Assembly (NCBI GenBank): GCA_944325195.1 | Contig: CALUZB010000009.1 | Location: 1 to 48,356 of the forward strand | DNA length: 48,356 nt | Direction of reading: 5' to 3' | From: an uncultured Desulfovibrionaceae bacterium | GTDB lineage: Bacteria > Desulfobacterota > Desulfovibrionia > Desulfovibrionales > Desulfovibrionaceae | Shown: positions 9,931 to 19,570 of the stretch, piece after piece | How positions within the stretch are numbered: the first letter of the stretch is position 1 | Layout: each line of letters opens with the position of its first letter | Program-made: the position numbers and the translations under genes | The notes under the pieces: model-generated | What the model was told of the DNA's origin: nothing | The model's database searches: none | Seen by the model: only the letters and a program-made list of their open reading frames with translations

Positions 9931-10932
9931 TTACAGCGATTTGGCCACCATATTCAGCAGGCGCACCAACTGATTGGTGAAACCGGCCTCGTTGTCGTAC
10001 CAGACGAGCAGCTTGAGCAGATTGCCGCCGATCACATTGGTGCACAGCCCGTCCACCACGCCGCCGTGGGTGTCGCCGATATAGTCAACCGACACCAGCG
10101 GTTCTTCCGAATAGCCCATGAAGCCGTGCATCGGCCCGGCCGCGGCCGCTTTCAGGGCGGCGTTCACTTCTTCGGCCGTGGTTTGGCTTTCCAGCTCAAA
10201 CACCACGTCCACCAGCGAGCCGTCCGGCGTGGGCACGCGCACAGCCATGCCGTCGATTTTGCCTTTCAACTCGGGAATGACCAGTCCGATGGCCCGGGCC
10301 GCCCCGGTAGAGGTGGGAATGAGCGACATGGCCGCAGCCCGCCCCCGGCGCAGGTCTTTGTCCGAGCCGTCCAGAATGCGCTGGCTCATGGTGTAGGCGT
10401 GAATGGTGGTCATCAGCCCGCTTTTGATCCCGAACTTGTCGTGGATGATTTTAGTGGCCGGGCCCATGCAGTTGGTGGTGCAGGAGGCCGCGGAAATGAC
10501 CTGATGTTTGGCCGGGTTGTAATCCTGATGATTCACGCCCATGACAATGGTGATGTCGGCGTTCTTGGCCGGAGCCGAGTTCACCGCCTTTTTCGCGCCC
10601 CGCTCCAGGTGTTTGGCCAGGCCGTCGCGGTCTTTAACCTTACCGGTGGTTTCCACGGCAATGTCCACCCCGTAATCGGCCCAATCCCACTCGCCGATGG
10701 GTTTGCGGGTAACCGGAATGGTTTTGCCGTTTACCACAATGCCTTCATCATTATAACTCACTTCGCCGGGGAATTTGCCGTGCACTGAATCGTATTTGAG
10801 CAGATGAGCCAGATCGGAATTGGCCGCGCGGGCGTTGATTACCGCAATTTCCAGGTCGGACTGCTGTTCAAGCAGGCGCACCAGATAGCGGCCGATGCGC
10901 CCGAAACCGTTGATTCCCAATTTAGTTGCCAT
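9931..10932 (-). CDS. gap: Glyceraldehyde-3-phosphate dehydrogenase, type I
   Basis: The 333-residue cytoplasmic enzyme converts glyceraldehyde-3-phosphate, NAD(P)+ and phosphate to 1,3-bisphosphoglycerate. The N-terminal Rossmann motif is LGINGFGRIGR. The catalytic cysteine lies in SAASCTTNC, with the partner His in TTIHAYT. SLIPTSTGAARA and the C-terminal WYDNEAGF are also present. Asn at the end of strand 2 (AVINA) replaces the Asp common in strictly NAD-dependent enzymes; cofactor choice cannot be fixed from this. The start is ATG 10932 behind CAGGAGATTAACTGAAC. It is the last gene of the minus-strand run tkt, pgk, fba, gap, 114 bp from fba. Confidence 0.96.
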   Translation of the reverse strand: MATKLGINGFGRIGRYLVRLLEQQSDLEIAVINARAANSDLAHLLKYDSVHGKFPGEVSYNDEGIVVNGKTIPVTRKPIGEWDWADYGVDIAVETTGKVKDRDGLAKHLERGAKKAVNSAPAKNADITIVMGVNHQDYNPAKHQVISAASCTTNCMGPATKIIHDKFGIKSGLMTTIHAYTMSQRILDGSDKDLRRGRAAAMSLIPTSTGAARAIGLVIPELKGKIDGMAVRVPTPDGSLVDVVFELESQTTAEEVNAALKAAAAGPMHGFMGYSEEPLVSVDYIGDTHGGVVDGLCTNVIGGNLLKLLVWYDNEAGFTNQLVRLLNMVAKSL

Positions 10933-11046
10933 GTTCAGTTAATCTCCTGTGGTATTGATATGGATTGATATGGTTAAATTCAACGCCGGGACGGGGGTGG
11001 GGGCGGGTCAGACCGGTCCCCGCCGGGCCGCCCCGCTTTTGCCCGC

Positions 11047-11970
11047 TTAAATCTTGTGGGAGCAGCCCAGCACATGCCGGATTTTATGCTGCACCATGTC
11101 TTTCACCGCCTGCCGGGCCGGAGCCAGATAGGTTCTAGGGTCAAAGGCCTCGGGCTGCTCGGCGAACACCTTGCGGATATTGGCGGTCATGGCCAGACGG
11201 ATATCGGTGTCGATGTTGATTTTACAGATGCCCATGCCCGCGGCCTTGCGCAACAACTCTTCCGGAACGCCCCGGGCCCCGCCGATTTTGCCGCCGTAGC
11301 GGTTGGCCATTTCCACGAACTCCTGGGGCACGGACGATGCGCCGTGCAGCACCAGGGGATAGCCGGGCAGCATGGCCGAAATTTTCTCCAGGCGCGGGAA
11401 ATCGAGCCGGGCGTCGCCGCTGAACTTGTAGGCCCCGTGCGAAGTGCCGATGGCAATGGCCAGCGAATCGCAACCGCTGCGCTGCACAAACTCCACGGCC
11501 TGGTCCGGATCGGTGTAAATGGATTTCTCCGCGCTCACCTCTTCCTCCACCCCGGCCAACTGCCCGAGTTCCGCTTCCACCCACACCCCGCGGGCATGGG
11601 CGTAGTCCACCACCTGACGGGTGAGGGCAATGTTCTCCTCAAACGGCAGATGCGAACCGTCCACCATTACCGAGGTGAAGCCGCCGTCCACACAGGCCTT
11701 GCAGATCTCAAAATTCTGGCCGTGGTCAAGGTGCAGCACCACCGGCAAATCCGTTTCCAGCAGCGCGGCTTCAATCAGCTTGATGATGTAGTTCTGGCCG
11801 GCGTATTTGCGCGCCCCGGCCGATACCTGCAAAATCAGCGGCGCCTGCTCTTCCGCGGCCGCCAACATGATCCCCTGAATGATCTCCATGTTGTTCACGT
11901 TGAAAGCGCCCACTGCATAGCCTTCTCTATAGGCGCGGTCAAACATCTCCTTGGGTCCGGTCAAAGGCAT
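11047..11970 (-). CDS. fba: Class II fructose-1,6-bisphosphate aldolase
   Basis: The 307-residue zinc-dependent aldolase interconverts fructose-1,6-bisphosphate with glyceraldehyde-3-phosphate and dihydroxyacetone phosphate. Visible family marks are VGAFNVNNME, the metal-binding VLHLDHGQN, VMVDGSHLPFEENI, EAELGQLAGVE, AIAIGTSHGAYKF (a metal His), VLHGASSVP (a metal His) and KINIDTDIRLA. Length and motifs fit the fructose-bisphosphate rather than the tagatose enzymes, although the two groups are close. The start is ATG 11970 behind AAGGAGATGACTC. It lies between pgk and gap in the minus-strand carbon cluster. Confidence 0.95.
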   Translation of the reverse strand: MPLTGPKEMFDRAYREGYAVGAFNVNNMEIIQGIMLAAAEEQAPLILQVSAGARKYAGQNYIIKLIEAALLETDLPVVLHLDHGQNFEICKACVDGGFTSVMVDGSHLPFEENIALTRQVVDYAHARGVWVEAELGQLAGVEEEVSAEKSIYTDPDQAVEFVQRSGCDSLAIAIGTSHGAYKFSGDARLDFPRLEKISAMLPGYPLVLHGASSVPQEFVEMANRYGGKIGGARGVPEELLRKAAGMGICKINIDTDIRLAMTANIRKVFAEQPEAFDPRTYLAPARQAVKDMVQHKIRHVLGCSHKI

Positions 11971-12112
11971 GAGTCATCTCCTTACAATTTGAGTTGAAGT
12001 CGTTATCGCTTATCTGGTTATCGTATCTGAAATCCTGTATTTTGCCCTCTCTCCCTGGCCGAAGGAAAGGTGGGGCAGTTGGTCTAACCTTTGTTCCATT
12101 TGCCGGGTGCAG

Positions 12113-12178
12113 GGAGCAGCGCTCCGGGCCTTCGTGCAGAGGCAGCGCCTCTGACGGGGTTTGGGGCTTCAGCCCCAA
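12113..12178 (-). repeat. Three perfect hairpins in a row between pgk and fba
   Basis: GGAGC-AGC-GCTCC (12113-12125), AGAGGC-AGC-GCCTCT (12138-12152) and TTGGGGCT-TC-AGCCCCAA (12161-12178) are each perfect stems with loops of 2-3 bases. They lie 12 and 8 bp apart, just after the pgk stop codon. No T-tract follows, so they are not standard terminators. They could protect or process the pgk-fba message or attenuate read-through. Confidence 0.7.
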
Positions 12179-12184
12179 CTCCCC

Positions 12185-13366
12185 CTAGCCTTTTGCCCGG
12201 GCTTCCAGAGCGGCCACAGCGGGCAGTTCCAGCCCTTCCATGAATTCCAGCAGGGCCCCGCCCGCGGTGGACACGTAATCCATTTTATCGCGCACCCCAT
12301 ATTTGGTCACCGCGGCCACGGTATCGCCCCCGCCCGCGAACGAGAAGGCCGGACTGGCGGCAATCACTTCCGCCAGCGCCCGGGTGCCCTCGCCGAACTG
12401 ATCGATTTCAAACGCGCCCACCGGCCCGTTCCAGACAATGGTTTTGGCCCGGCCCAGAATATCGGCGTAGCGGGCAACGGTTTGGGGCCCCACGTCCAGA
12501 ATCATCTCGTCGGGGGCCACGTCCCCCACCGCTTTCAAGGTGGCCGGGGCGCTTTCCGAAAGCTCCGGAGCCACAACCACGTCCACCGGCAGGGGAATAT
12601 CCTTGCCCTGAGCGTGGGCGGTTTGCATAATTCGTTCGGCATCAGCCACTAAATCGTTCTCGCACAACGATTTTCCCACGTCATACCCGGCGGCCTTCAA
12701 GAAGGTGTTGGCAATGCCGCCGCCCACAATCAGGCATTCCACATCTTTAAGCAGGCCCTCCAGCAGGGTGAGCTTGGTGGACACCTTGGAGCCGCCGATC
12801 AGGGCCACCAGGGGATGATCGGGCGCTTTCAGGGCCTTGGCCAGAGCGGCCAGTTCAGCCGTAAGCAGCGGCCCGGCGCAGGCAATGGGGGCCTTGCGGA
12901 TCACCCCTTCGGTAGAGGCCTGGGCCCGGTGAGCGGTGGCAAAGGCGTCCATAACGAACACGTCGCACAGCCCGGCCAGTTTTGCGGCCAGAGCCGGATC
13001 GTTCTTCTTCTCGCCCTTGTTGAAGCGCACGTTCTCAAACAGGGCCACTTCGCCGTCGGCCAGCTCCACCGGCCGCTCCAGGTAATCGGTGATGAATTTC
13101 ACCGGGCGGCCCAGCAAATCGGACAGAGCCGTTGCCACCGGGGCCAGCGAAAATTCCGGATTGGGCTCCCCTTCCACCGGGCGGCCCAAGTGCGAGAGGA
13201 TCATCACCTTAGCCCCGGCCGCAAGCGCCTGTTGAATGGTGGGCAGGGCCGCTCTGATCCGGTTGTCGTTGCTCACTTTACCGTCTTTCAGGGGCACATT
13301 CAGATCTTCGCGGATCAGCACCCGCTTTGAGGCGAGATCCAGATCGGACATACTTATCACTTGCAT
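12185..13366 (-). CDS. pgk: Phosphoglycerate kinase
   Basis: The 393-residue cytoplasmic enzyme makes ATP from 1,3-bisphosphoglycerate. It has the N-terminal [17 protein letters not shown] substrate site, [30 protein letters not shown], the hinge region [22 protein letters not shown] and the nucleotide-binding GGGDTVAAV. Length is normal. The extended N-terminus [11 protein letters not shown] resembles the proteobacterial type. The start is ATG 13366 with GAAGGAGACTTTCC just before it. It follows tkt after 189 bp containing a strong hairpin, and precedes fba after 214 bp holding three hairpins. Confidence 0.96.
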   Translation of the reverse strand: MQVISMSDLDLASKRVLIREDLNVPLKDGKVSNDNRIRAALPTIQQALAAGAKVMILSHLGRPVEGEPNPEFSLAPVATALSDLLGRPVKFITDYLERPVELADGEVALFENVRFNKGEKKNDPALAAKLAGLCDVFVMDAFATAHRAQASTEGVIRKAPIACAGPLLTAELAALAKALKAPDHPLVALIGGSKVSTKLTLLEGLLKDVECLIVGGGIANTFLKAAGYDVGKSLCENDLVADAERIMQTAHAQGKDIPLPVDVVVAPELSESAPATLKAVGDVAPDEMILDVGPQTVARYADILGRAKTIVWNGPVGAFEIDQFGEGTRALAEVIAASPAFSFAGGGDTVAAVTKYGVRDKMDYVSTAGGALLEFMEGLELPAVAALEARAKG

Positions 13367-13514
13367 GGAAAGTCTCCTTCCAGATTATGTTTCAACTTGA
13401 CTTAAGGGCCTGAACGCGCTCAAGCCCGGTCGGCGCCCACTGCCGCCCGGACTTAAGCCGGACAAACGGACGCGAAATTCCCAAAGGCCCGCACTGCCGC
13501 GCCCCTGCATACGC

Positions 13515-13552
13515 AAAACGGCGGGGGTTTTCCCAATCAGCCCCGCCGTTTT
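13515..13552 (-). terminator. Strong hairpin directly after tkt
   Basis: CCCCGCCGTTTT (13541-13552) and AAAACGGCGGGG (13515-13526) form a perfect 12-bp stem with a 14-base loop, starting 3 bp after the tkt stop. On the minus strand the stem ends in TTTT but then GCGT, so it should be a terminator or attenuator of moderate strength between tkt and pgk. Confidence 0.75.
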
Positions 13553-13555
13553 CAA

Positions 13556-15571
13556 TCATTTATCAGCTAACCGATGCACCACTCTGCGCACCGCGGCCTT
13601 TACCGCTTCCACGCTGAACCCGAAATAGGGGAACAGTTGGGCGGCCGGGCCGGAAGCGCCGAACCCGTGCATTCCCACCGTCTCGCCGTCCAGACCCACA
13701 TACTTGGCCCACCAGTCGGCCCCGGCTGCTTCCACAGCCACGCGGGCCCGCACGTTCGGGGGCAGAACCTGATTGCGGTATTGCTCATCCTGAGCTTCAA
13801 ACACCTCGGCGCACGGCATCGACACCACCCGCACTCTGAGACAGTCGGGCTCTTCAGCCAGCTCAGCCGCGGCCCGCACCGCCAGATCCACTTCCGAACC
13901 GGTGGCAATAATCACCGCTTGCGGTTCAGGGTCGTTGTTCCCCCGCAAAATATACGCTCCCCGGGCAATACCGGCGTTGGCTTCGGCGGTGCGCAACTGA
14001 CAGGGCAGACTCTGCCGCGACAGGGCCAGCACCACAGGGCTGTTGCCGGTCAGGGCGCTGTGCCAGGCAACAACGGTTTCCACACTGTCGCAGGGCCGCC
14101 ACACTTTCAGGCCCGGGATCAGGCGCAGGCCGGGGATCTGCTCCACCGGCTGGTGCGTGGGCCCGTCCTCGCCCACCCCGATGGAGTCGTGAGTAAGCAC
14201 CCAAATCACTTTAAGCTGCATCAGGGCGGCCAGGCGAATGGCGTTCAGGGCGTAATCGGAGAAAATCAGGAAGGTACCGCCGTAGGGAATGAAGCCGCCG
14301 TGCAGGGCCATGCCGTTCAGCATGGCGCCCATGCCGAACTCGCGCACGCCGTAGCGCAAATAGCGGCCCATGTGGTTTTCCGGGCCGTAATCAGTCACGT
14401 TGACAAAGCGGGTGCCCACCGAGCCGCTGAGGTCGGCCGCCCCTCCGAACAGTTCAGGCAGATACGGGGAAAAACCGTTCAGGGCATTCAGCCCGGCCTG
14501 ACGGGTGGCCAGGTTTTCCCGGGCCACAGAGGCTTTAACGGCCATGCGGGAAGCGATTTCGTCCAGTTCCCCCGGCAGTCCGCCGCTGATGCGGCGGCAA
14601 AATTCGCGGGCCAGATCCGGGTGAGCCTCCTGATAGCGGAGAAACAGCTCGTTCCAGGCCTTTTGGGCGGCGGCGCCCTTTTCCCGGCAATCCCAGGCCG
14701 CGTAATATTCAGGGGGAATTTCAAACGGGGCGTAGGGCCAGCCCAGAGTTTCCCGGACGTTCTCCACCTCGTTCGCGCCCAGAGGCGCGCCGTGGGCGGC
14801 GGCGGTATCCACTTTATTGGGAGCGCCGAACCCGATGTGGGTGCGGCAGATAATCAGACTGGGGCGCTCCTCGTCGGCCTTGGCCGCCATAACAGCGGCT
14901 TCCACCAGGGCGCCGTCGTGCCCGTCCACCCGCAACACCTGCCAGCCGTAGGCTTCAAAGCGGGCGGCCACGTCTTCATTGAACCAGCGCCCGATCCGCC
15001 CGTCAATGGAAATACCGTTGGCATCGTAAAGCACAATCAGCTTGCCCAGACGCAGGGTACCGGCCAGCGAGCAGGCCTCGTGGCTCACCCCTTCCATTAA
15101 ACAGCCGTCGCCCGCAAACACATAGGTATAGTGGTCAACAATTTCCAGGCCGGGCCGGTTGAATTCCGCGGCCAGAGCGGATTCGGCCACAGCCATACCC
15201 ACGGCCGCGGCCAGCCCCTGCCCGAGCGGCCCGGTGGTGATTTCCACGCCGGGCGTGTGCAGATATTCGGGGTGGCCCGGAGTTTTCGAGCCCAACTGGC
15301 GGAAGTTCTTCAAATCGTCCATACTCACCGCATATCCGGTGAGGTGCAGGACGGAGTAAAGCAGCATGGAAGCATGCCCGTTGGAGAGCACAAAGCGGTC
15401 GCGGTCGGGCCAATGCGGATCGGCCGGATTGTGCTTCAGAATGCCCCGCCACAGGGCCTCGGCCATGTCGGCCATGCCCAACGGGGCTCCGGGGTGACCG
15501 GATTTCGCCTTTTCCACTGCATCCATGCTGAGCGCGCGTATGGCGTTTGCCAGCTCACGGCGAGACAACAT
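13556..15571 (-). CDS. tkt: Transketolase
   Basis: The 671-residue thiamine-diphosphate enzyme of the pentose phosphate pathway moves two-carbon units between sugar phosphates. Motifs in order are [26 protein letters not shown], the ThDP/Mg2+ site [13 protein letters not shown]...[10 protein letters not shown], the second-domain [38 protein letters not shown], and the C-terminal domain with [11 protein letters not shown] and [10 protein letters not shown]. Length is as expected. The start is ATG 15571 behind AAAGGAGTAAGTA. It is the first gene of the minus-strand tkt-pgk-fba-gap cluster, linking pentose phosphates with lower glycolysis/gluconeogenesis. Confidence 0.96.
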   Translation of the reverse strand: MLSRRELANAIRALSMDAVEKAKSGHPGAPLGMADMAEALWRGILKHNPADPHWPDRDRFVLSNGHASMLLYSVLHLTGYAVSMDDLKNFRQLGSKTPGHPEYLHTPGVEITTGPLGQGLAAAVGMAVAESALAAEFNRPGLEIVDHYTYVFAGDGCLMEGVSHEACSLAGTLRLGKLIVLYDANGISIDGRIGRWFNEDVAARFEAYGWQVLRVDGHDGALVEAAVMAAKADEERPSLIICRTHIGFGAPNKVDTAAAHGAPLGANEVENVRETLGWPYAPFEIPPEYYAAWDCREKGAAAQKAWNELFLRYQEAHPDLAREFCRRISGGLPGELDEIASRMAVKASVARENLATRQAGLNALNGFSPYLPELFGGAADLSGSVGTRFVNVTDYGPENHMGRYLRYGVREFGMGAMLNGMALHGGFIPYGGTFLIFSDYALNAIRLAALMQLKVIWVLTHDSIGVGEDGPTHQPVEQIPGLRLIPGLKVWRPCDSVETVVAWHSALTGNSPVVLALSRQSLPCQLRTAEANAGIARGAYILRGNNDPEPQAVIIATGSEVDLAVRAAAELAEEPDCLRVRVVSMPCAEVFEAQDEQYRNQVLPPNVRARVAVEAAGADWWAKYVGLDGETVGMHGFGASGPAAQLFPYFGFSVEAVKAAVRRVVHRLADK

Positions 15572-16142
15572 TACTTACTCCTTTATTTCGATCAACAGTC
15601 GCCTGCGGACGTTTTCCGGCCCGCCCTGCACAGCCCTGACCATTCCGGTTTTACGCCCCGACATTCAGTTCCCGGCCGCCGGAGCGGATTTGAGGAGACT
15701 GCTGCCGGGGCCGGGTCAATCCGGGAGGGCGGCTCCCGCAAGACGTCAGGGGGGTCAGACAAAGGCGACGCCCGCTTACGGGCGGCCTCTGCCGCAGAAG
15801 TCATGCAGCCGCCGCTCCCGTGCAAGCGCCCGCCGGTCAACCCGGCCGTCGCAGTCGGCATATACATCCGCAACAGTCGGAATATCGCCGGGGCCGCTTG
15901 CAGAGGTCATAATAAACCGATAGCCGGGTTTGAGCAAGCTGAAAAACGCGCCCGGGCAATCACACCGGGCAATCGCGCCGGAAAGGGGCGGACAGGGGGC
16001 GGGAAAACGGGGGGGAAAACGGTTTTACTTTTCAGCTTTCCCTGTTAGAATGGCGGAAGAACAGAAAAGCCCGCTGCCCGCCGGGAAGGCGGGTTCCCGC
16101 AAAGCTCCTTAAGTCGGGCTCGCAAACAAAAGGCGCCTTTTG
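15572..16142. other. Divergent promoter region between tkt and ccmE
   Basis: About 570 bp separating two divergent operons. The ccmE side has a good -10/-35 pair (16024-16051) and a CCCGCC/GGCGGG hairpin (16076-16092) in the leader. No gene is seen; the tkt promoter cannot be fixed. Confidence 0.5.
16024..16051 (+). promoter_or_regulatory. Possible sigma-70 promoter for the ccm operon
   Basis: TTTACT (16024-16029), a 16-bp spacer and TAGAAT (16046-16051), 92 bp upstream of the ccmE start, in a locally AT-richer patch. Seen by eye only. Confidence 0.45.
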
Positions 16143-17135
16143 ATGAATAACTGCCGAACCTACCTGGCCGCCGGCGCGCTTGCCGCCTGCGGGCTGGCTG
16201 CATTATTGTATTGGGGCCTGAGCGCGTCCGGTCTTCCGGTGTTCTCTGTGGCGGAATTTCTCGCGCACAGCAACGGCGCGGCAATGGTTGTCCGGGCAGA
16301 CCGGAACGCGACAACGCCGGATCTGGCTGCTCAGGCAAAACGCAAGGCCGCTCAGGCAAAAGAGCGGCTTAAGGCCGCGCGGGCGGCGGACGCGGCGAAA
16401 GCTACCCGCGGGGGAAACAATGCCGCCCAAGCCGCGGATGGGGAAAACAACGCGGACCGAACCGCGCCCGGGGGCGGACCGCTCATTGCATCACCGTTGT
16501 GGGCGGAAGCAAACATCTGCCCAAGCTGCCGCGTGCTGAACAACCGAAAACGCAACGGCGGGGACGGAGCGGCGCGCAAAACCGCGCCGGAGCCGGGCGG
16601 AAGCGGCCCGCAAAACCGGGAAGACGCGGGGCCGGTGGGAGTCCTGACCGGGCAAACCGGCATTGCCCCCCCGGAAACAGTGCAGATTTACGGACGGGTG
16701 ATCCGAGTGGAAGGCGGGCCGGGATGCGGGAGCTGGTCTGACCGGCGGTCTGATCAGCCTGACGCCCCCGCTGCCGCGTCCGCCCCGGCTCCGGCTGTGG
16801 GCGACAGGGCAGACGCCCCGAACGCTCCCGCTGCCCCAAACGCGGCAACGCCCCCGGCCGCCCCGGCTCCGCTGTTCCGGCTGATTCTGGCTGACCGGGA
16901 CAATCCGGAACAGCGCATGTGGGTTGCGGTTGCGCCCGCCGCCGGGTTGCAGGCCCGGCCGCAGGCCGGTCAGGAAGTGTTTGTCACCGGGGCGCTCAAC
17001 CCGGTGAGCGGGATTTTTGAGGCCCGAGAGCTGATTACCGTTTGCCCGGCCAGATATCAGACCGCACCGGACGCGGCATTGCCGCCGGACGCCCCCACTG
17101 CCCCGGCGGACGGGGAGCCGCCTGCCTCGCCATGA
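16143..17135 (+). CDS. ccmE: Cytochrome c maturation haem chaperone CcmE, C-x-x-x-Y type
   Basis: 330 residues with ATG 16143 behind AAAGGCGCCTTTTG. An N-terminal membrane anchor (residues about 5-27) is followed by a long Ala-rich stretch (about 45-135) and an OB-fold-like part (VQIYGRVIRVEG...PLFRLILAD...VFVTGALNPVSGIFEARELITVC). Residues 301-305 read C-P-A-R-Y. In classical CcmE this position is H-x-x-x-Y, where the His binds haem covalently. The C-x-x-x-Y variant is known from Desulfovibrio and archaea in systems lacking CcmG and CcmH, and none are seen here. Typical CcmE has about 150 residues, so the extra length is low-complexity insert and tail. The stop overlaps the ccmF start (ATGA). 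Assignment rests on operon position, anchor and motif. Confidence 0.85.
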   Translation: MNNCRTYLAAGALAACGLAALLYWGLSASGLPVFSVAEFLAHSNGAAMVVRADRNATTPDLAAQAKRKAAQAKERLKAARAADAAKATRGGNNAAQAADGENNADRTAPGGGPLIASPLWAEANICPSCRVLNNRKRNGGDGAARKTAPEPGGSGPQNREDAGPVGVLTGQTGIAPPETVQIYGRVIRVEGGPGCGSWSDRRSDQPDAPAAASAPAPAVGDRADAPNAPAAPNAATPPAAPAPLFRLILADRDNPEQRMWVAVAPAAGLQARPQAGQEVFVTGALNPVSGIFEARELITVCPARYQTAPDAALPPDAPTAPADGEPPASP

Positions 17136-19315
17136 TCTATTCTGTTGCCCAAACCCTGCTGCAGGTGGAGCTGGGCGCCGCCCTGCTCCTGGCCGGACTG
17201 GCTTTCCGCCCGCCCCACCGCCCGGGGCGCCGCCCCCTTGTCCGCCGTCTGAGCGCCGCCCTTCAACTGCGCCGCCCAAACCGCCTGCTGAGCAACGGCT
17301 GTCAGATTCTGGGGGCCGGTCTGCTGGCCTGCCTGCTGATTCTGCTGGCCGCCCTGGTCAAATCCGATCCCAGTCTGATAAGCACAGCAGGCAAGACCGC
17401 CCCGGAGCTGGCCCTGCGCTTCCGGATCAGCGCCCTATGGGCCGGGCCGCAAGGCTCGCTGCTTTGCTGGGCCGCGGGCGTGGGCGCGGCCGGAGTCCTG
17501 TTTTCCCTGGGGCGCGCCGCCCGCACGCTGCCCCCAGCCACGGCCCGGCGTTTCTGGGGATACTATTATCTGATCCTGGCCTTCTTCCTGTTCATGCTCT
17601 GCTTTGTGGCGCCGCCCTTTGCAGCGGCGCTTCCCGAAGTTGGAGTGAGCCGGAGCGCGGGCCTGGCCCCGGCGTTGCGCCACATCGCCATGAGCTTTCA
17701 TCCTCCCCTGATCTTTCTGGGTTATGCCGCCCTGGTCATTCCGGCCGCCCTGGGCCTGGCCCGGCTGAACGCGCGGACAATGCGCCCCGGCCCGGCCGCC
17801 GTCACCGATTGGATTGCGGATTCCGCGGCCCGGCGCTGGCTGACCGGGGGGCTGCTGCTGCTGGGAGCGGGGATTGTAACCGGCATGTGGTGGGCCTATA
17901 CCGATCTGGGCTGGGGCGGCTACTGGACCTGGGATCCGGTGGAAAACCTCTCCCTGCTGCCCCTGCTGGCCGGGGGCATGGCCCTGACCGCCGCCCGTCT
18001 GCGCGATCTCCGGCTGAACGCCGTCCCAACCGCTTCTCCGGCCCGCTCCCTGTCCGCTTCTCCAACCGCCTCTCTGTCCGCCTCTCTGGCCGCTTTTGCC
18101 GCAATCCTGCCGTTTGCGGCCGCTCTGTTCACCACCTTTGTGGTGCGCAGCGGTCTGCTCGTCTCAAAACACGCCTACATTCCGGACGAAATCAGTCCGG
18201 CTCCCCTCGGTTTTGCCCTGCTGCTCATCGCTTTGGGGCTCGTGGGCCTGTGGCGCGCGCCCAAAGGCCCGCTCCCCCCCCTGGACCTGCAGGGCGGAAC
18301 GGCCCTGTTCCAGATCTGCCTACCGGCCGCTCTGGGGCTGAGCCTCGGGCTGGGCACTTTCCGACCCTGGTTTGCCGCGCTTTTCGGGCAGACAGTCAGT
18401 CGTCCGGACAATGCCTGGTTCATCGCCGCCTGTCTGCCGCCGGTCTGCCTGTGGCTGCTGTGCGAGCTGATCCGCCCGGAAGCGGACGGAAGCGCAACCG
18501 GGGGCGGACGCGGGGCGGGGGCCGCAATAAAGGCGGCGTTCCTGCTTCTGCCCGCGCTTTTGGGGGTGCGTCTCGGTTTTCCCGGCGTCTCCGGATTCTG
18601 GAATCAACTGTACCTGGGCCTGTGCGGCGCCCTGACTCTGGGCGCCCTGGGCGCCTTGGGCGCGGCGGTCCGCTCAATCCGCTCAATCCGGCCCGGTCCG
18701 CTCCGGCGGCGGCCGCTTCCCCGGCAATACCCGCTCCCCGGCCTGAGCCGGGCGCTCCGGCGGCTCGGACTGGGCCTGCTCGGATTGGGGCTGGGCCTGA
18801 GCAGTCTGCTCCAACAGCAATGGGATATCCGACTGGTGGTCGGACAACCGGAGCAAAACGCAATCATCGCCGCGTCCGGCTACGTCCGCCCGGCCGCGCC
18901 CCTCACCGCCCCGCTCTTTCCCCCCAATCCGGCCGGACTGCGGGCCGACAACCTCGAATTCAGCCGGGACATGTCGGACGGCTGCGCCGTGGCCCGCCTG
19001 ACCCTGAGCTGCCCGGAAACGCCGGGCGCAACCCCCGCTTTCCGGATTGTGCTGGAGCAGCGCGCATACGGCGACACCGTGCTGGCCAAAACCGCCTACC
19101 GGCACGGTCTGACCGGCGATTTCGGGTTTACCGTGCTGCAGTTGTACCCGGACCGCTCCGCCCTGATCCGGGTGAGCAACCGCCCGTTTATCAACCTGAT
19201 CTGGCTGGGCGCGGCCCTGATCGGGCTGGCGTCCCTGCCGCTGCTTGCCGGAAGCGGCTTAAGCCGGAGAGCCGCTCCGACCCCGCGCGCGGGCGTTCGC
19301 CCGCTGAACCGCTGA
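17132..19315 (+). CDS. ccmF: Cytochrome c haem lyase subunit CcmF
   Basis: 727 residues from ATG 17132, which overlaps the ccmE stop. A polytopic membrane protein that joins haem to apocytochrome c. The WWD haem-handling signature is clear: WWAYTDLGWGGYWTWDPVEN. Conserved His-bearing segments MSFHPPLIFLGY and VRSGLLVSKHAY flank it, as in the family, where four histidines ligate haem. The order of many TM helices fits, and the C-terminal part ends with a periplasmic region and last TM helix. An Ala/Ser/Pro-rich insert (about residues 300-325, NAVPTASPARSLSASPTA) interrupts a loop. An upstream in-frame TTG or GTG is possible, but the four-base overlap makes ATG 17132 the natural start. With no ccmH or ccmI nearby, CcmF probably works without them. 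Confidence 0.93.
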   Translation: MIYSVAQTLLQVELGAALLLAGLAFRPPHRPGRRPLVRRLSAALQLRRPNRLLSNGCQILGAGLLACLLILLAALVKSDPSLISTAGKTAPELALRFRISALWAGPQGSLLCWAAGVGAAGVLFSLGRAARTLPPATARRFWGYYYLILAFFLFMLCFVAPPFAAALPEVGVSRSAGLAPALRHIAMSFHPPLIFLGYAALVIPAALGLARLNARTMRPGPAAVTDWIADSAARRWLTGGLLLLGAGIVTGMWWAYTDLGWGGYWTWDPVENLSLLPLLAGGMALTAARLRDLRLNAVPTASPARSLSASPTASLSASLAAFAAILPFAAALFTTFVVRSGLLVSKHAYIPDEISPAPLGFALLLIALGLVGLWRAPKGPLPPLDLQGGTALFQICLPAALGLSLGLGTFRPWFAALFGQTVSRPDNAWFIAACLPPVCLWLLCELIRPEADGSATGGGRGAGAAIKAAFLLLPALLGVRLGFPGVSGFWNQLYLGLCGALTLGALGALGAAVRSIRSIRPGPLRRRPLPRQYPLPGLSRALRRLGLGLLGLGLGLSSLLQQQWDIRLVVGQPEQNAIIAASGYVRPAAPLTAPLFPPNPAGLRADNLEFSRDMSDGCAVARLTLSCPETPGATPAFRIVLEQRAYGDTVLAKTAYRHGLTGDFGFTVLQLYPDRSALIRVSNRPFINLIWLGAALIGLASLPLLAGSGLSRRAAPTPRAGVRPLNR

Positions 19316-19570
19316 ACCGCAAAGTGCCGTCCCCACCCCGGACAAGCTGTTGATTACCTCAACCTGTCCTTATAAATAAAAGCGCCGCCGCAGCCGGGAA
19401 AGAAGGAGTTGACAAATCGGCAAAGCTGGTGAAATCATGACAGCGCCCCGGCACAATCCGCCCGGCCCCGGTTCACCGGGCGTTCAGTCCGGCAACGGCC
19501 GGAGCCGCCGCGCCGCTGCGGGTTGAAACAAAGACGGCAAAGCGGCGCTGCTCAGTTAAGAGGAAATCAC

